DNA of 7,463 bases from Alphaproteobacteria bacterium. Lineage in GTDB: Bacteria; Pseudomonadota; Alphaproteobacteria; Rs-D84; NBLK01. Below, one piece after another: positions 6,366-7,463 of the stretch. The notes beneath the pieces are model-generated. The model was given only the letters and a program-made list of their open reading frames with translations. It was not told the origin of the DNA and did no database searches. Each line of letters opens with the position of its first letter. Within the stretch, counting starts at the first letter, position 1. The stretch is taken from contig JAFGXE010000032.1 in the NCBI GenBank assembly GCA_016936785.1, positions 1 through 7,463 on the forward strand, in the 5' to 3' direction. A program made the position numbers and the translations under genes.

Positions 6366-6809
6366 CTAGTCCTCCGTTCCAATGCCCATTGAAACACATT
6401 GACCTTTTATGACTGACACTGCAGCCTCAATTGTGTGACAATTTAAATCCGGCATTTTTTGCTCTGCAATTTCTTTGATTTGTGCATTTGAAAGCCTTGC
6501 AATGAATCCGTCGCGACCAGGTGTCTTGTGTCCAGATTTCAATTTCGCAGCTTTCTTCACAAGATAGCTCACAGGGGGAAGTTTTGTAATAAAGTCGAAT
6601 GAACGATCTTTATAAACAGAAATCACAACCGGAATAGGCATTCCAGGTTCCATTGATTTTGTTTTATCATTAAATGCTTTACAAAAATCCATAATATTAA
6701 CACCGGCCTGACCCAACGCTGGACCAACTGGTGGAGATGGATTTGCTTTACCCGCAGGAATCTGAAGTTTGATTAGCGCGGTTACTGGTTTTTTCTTAAC
6801 AACAGCCAT
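6366..6809 (-). CDS. rplK: 50S ribosomal protein L11
   Basis: L11 binds the GTPase-associated region of 23S rRNA next to L10, helps factor function, and is needed for RelA-dependent stringent response in many bacteria. The 147-residue protein begins MAVVKKKPVTALIKLQIPAG. The frame extends 21 codons upstream through a hairpin, but AAGGAG at 6816-6821, six bases before the ATG at 6807-6809, and the family length fix this start. The N-terminal domain carries PSPPVGPALGQAGVNIM (residues 24-40), including the prolines involved in thiostrepton binding; the C-terminal rRNA-binding domain follows (about 75-147), with KLKSGHKTPGRD in the usual rRNA-contact loop. Its last codons (Glu-Asp) also spell the rplA ribosome binding site. 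Confidence 0.98.
   Translation of the reverse strand: MAVVKKKPVTALIKLQIPAGKANPSPPVGPALGQAGVNIMDFCKAFNDKTKSMEPGMPIPVVISVYKDRSFDFITKLPPVSYLVKKAAKLKSGHKTPGRDGFIARLSNAQIKEIAEQKMPDLNCHTIEAAVSVIKGQCVSMGIGTED
6370..6375 (-). promoter_or_regulatory. rplA ribosome binding site embedded in the end of rplK
   Basis: GGAGGA is formed by the last Thr-Glu-Asp codons of rplK and lies eight bases before the rplA ATG at 6361. It fixes that start over the in-frame ATG at 6397 and implies that ribosomes ending rplK help to start rplA. Confidence 0.85.
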
Positions 6810-6815
6810 TTTTAT

Positions 6816-6821
6816 CTCCTT
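6816..6821 (-). promoter_or_regulatory. Ribosome binding site fixing the rplK start
   Basis: AAGGAG lies six bases before the ATG at 6807-6809. It rules against the in-frame ATG at 6872, which would place a hairpin stem inside the coding region and add 21 residues not seen in L11. Confidence 0.85.
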
Positions 6822-6839
6822 ATTCTTTATTTCAAAGGG

Positions 6840-6872
6840 ATGTGGTGCGAAGGTGGCTACCTTCTTCCACAT
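6840..6872 (-). promoter_or_regulatory. Two-part hairpin in the rplK leader, candidate L1 autoregulatory site
   Basis: In the transcript ATGTGG (6867-6872) pairs with CCACAT (6840-6845), and above an AA/GCA internal loop GAAGGT (6859-6864) pairs with ACCTTC (6849-6854) around a four-base AGCC loop. That is twelve perfect pairs in 33 bases, 30 bases before the rplK ATG. No U run follows. In E. coli and other bacteria L1 represses rplK-rplA by binding two short helices joined by an asymmetric internal loop just before rplK. The position and overall shape fit, but the loop is smaller than in the rRNA site, so the L1 assignment is inference. Confidence 0.5.
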
Positions 6873-6890
6873 TTTAGCTGAATTATCAGC

Positions 6891-7421
6891 TTATTCTTTC
6901 TCCACTTGGAGAAATTCTAAATCTACTTGTGTTGGACGCCCAAACACAAGCACAGAAACTTTTAAACGTTGTTTATCTTCATCCACAAGCTCAACCGAAC
7001 CATTAAATGAAGCAAAAGGACCGCTCACAACTTTTACACGGTCTCCGATTTGGAATGTTTCTAGAGAAACTGTTCCTGCTTTTTGTTCGTCTAATGAACT
7101 CAAAAGCGTATCTGCTTCTTTTTGTGTGAGAGGCACAGGTTTATTCTGCGCACTCAAAAATCCAGTAATGCGACGAATCCCACGGACAAGTTGCCATGTT
7201 TCTTCATTCATTTCCATTTTCAAAAGAACATATCCTGGAAAGAATTTTTTATCCGACTGAACCCTTTTTCCATTTTTAACTTCCGTTACTTCACGTGTAG
7301 GTAAGAGAATTTCTTCAAATTTCTCCTGCATGCCTTTACGTTCAATCTGTTCATTCAGCGCTTTAATTGCACTATTTTCTGAACCCGCTTGAACTTGAGC
7401 AATATACCATCTGTATGCCAT
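6891..7421 (-). CDS. nusG: Transcription termination/antitermination factor NusG
   Basis: NusG binds RNA polymerase and suppresses pausing, while its C-terminal domain contacts Rho or ribosomal protein S10 and so links transcription to translation. The 176-residue protein has the usual length. The N-terminal NGN domain spans about residues 3-110, with RWYIAQVQAGSE at its start, FFPGYVLLKMEM (60-71) and RRITGFLS (83-90). The C-terminal KOW domain spans about 122-174, with FQIGDRVKVVSGPFASFNG (123-141) and VLVFGRPTQVDLEF (157-170). GGAG at 7429-7432, seven bases before the ATG at 7419-7421, fixes the start; an out-of-frame ATG four bases upstream is too close to it. It follows secE by 12 bases and precedes rplK by 81. 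Confidence 0.98.
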   Translation of the reverse strand: MAYRWYIAQVQAGSENSAIKALNEQIERKGMQEKFEEILLPTREVTEVKNGKRVQSDKKFFPGYVLLKMEMNEETWQLVRGIRRITGFLSAQNKPVPLTQKEADTLLSSLDEQKAGTVSLETFQIGDRVKVVSGPFASFNGSVELVDEDKQRLKVSVLVFGRPTQVDLEFLQVEKE

Positions 7422-7433
7422 GCATTCTCTCCT

Positions 7434-7463
7434 TTATTCTACCCATCCGAAAATTAAACCAAG
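7434..7463 (-). CDS. secE: Preprotein translocase subunit SecE, C-terminal tail only
   Basis: The last nine codons and stop of an open frame enter from the right edge and read LGLIFGWVE. This hydrophobic ending and its place 12 bases before nusG match SecE, the small membrane subunit of the SecYEG translocon, whose gene normally precedes nusG. The stop codon touches the nusG ribosome binding site (TAAAGGAG). Too little sequence is present to prove identity on its own. Confidence 0.65.
   Translation of the reverse strand, partial: LGLIFGWVE

Noticed and set aside
6362..6397. Upstream in-frame start adding 12 residues to L1
   Set aside because: The extension lies within rplK and is not part of the L1 family; GGAGGA before the ATG at 6361 fixes the start.
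6769..7260. Open frame of 163 codons on the plus strand across the rplK start and nusG
   Set aside because: It runs antisense to two certain genes, its translation shows no domain, and it has no Shine-Dalgarno; codon structure belongs to the minus strand.

Overview
The window is a piece of a bacterial ribosomal-protein and RNA-polymerase operon. All recognised genes lie on the minus strand. In transcription order they are the 3' tail of secE, then nusG, rplK (L11), rplA (L1), rplJ (L10), rplL (L7/L12), an unrecognised two-helix membrane protein gene, and nearly all of rpoB, which runs off the left edge. The order is the classic secE-nusG-rplKAJL-rpoB arrangement, apart from the extra gene between rplL and rpoB.

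The protein sequences point to an alphaproteobacterium. L7/L12 has the group's typical wording (WGVSAAA, TEFDVVL), L10 ends in alphaproteobacteria-like QAPA.QLARV segments, and RpoB carries the proteobacterial insertion before the GRHGNKG active-site motif. The DNA is AT-rich by eye. That fits reduced or host-associated lineages such as Holosporales or Rickettsiales, but I cannot assign a family from this window.

Layout from right to left (5' to 3' of the transcript): secE tail (7434-7463); nusG (6891-7421); an 81-base spacer holding a strong two-part hairpin, a candidate L1 autoregulatory site; rplK (6366-6809), four bases from rplA (5675-6361); a 197-base spacer holding an L10 leader structure and two other hairpins; rplJ (4971-5477); rplL (4562-4930); an 84-base spacer with a plausible sigma70 promoter and a hairpin; the membrane protein gene (4061-4477); rpoB (4039 to beyond base 1).

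The genes couple translation and transcription machinery. L11, L1, L10 and L7/L12 build the two ribosomal stalks, NusG bridges RNA polymerase and ribosome, SecE is part of the Sec translocon, and RpoB is the polymerase beta subunit. Feedback by L1 and by the L10-L12 complex is the known regulatory logic of such operons, and the spacers hold structures consistent with it.

The most unusual points are the two-helix membrane protein inserted between rplL and rpoB with its own strong ribosome binding site, and a set of substitutions in the rifampicin pocket and fork loop 2 of RpoB. I saw no CRISPR array, tRNA, rRNA, insertion sequence or defence system.
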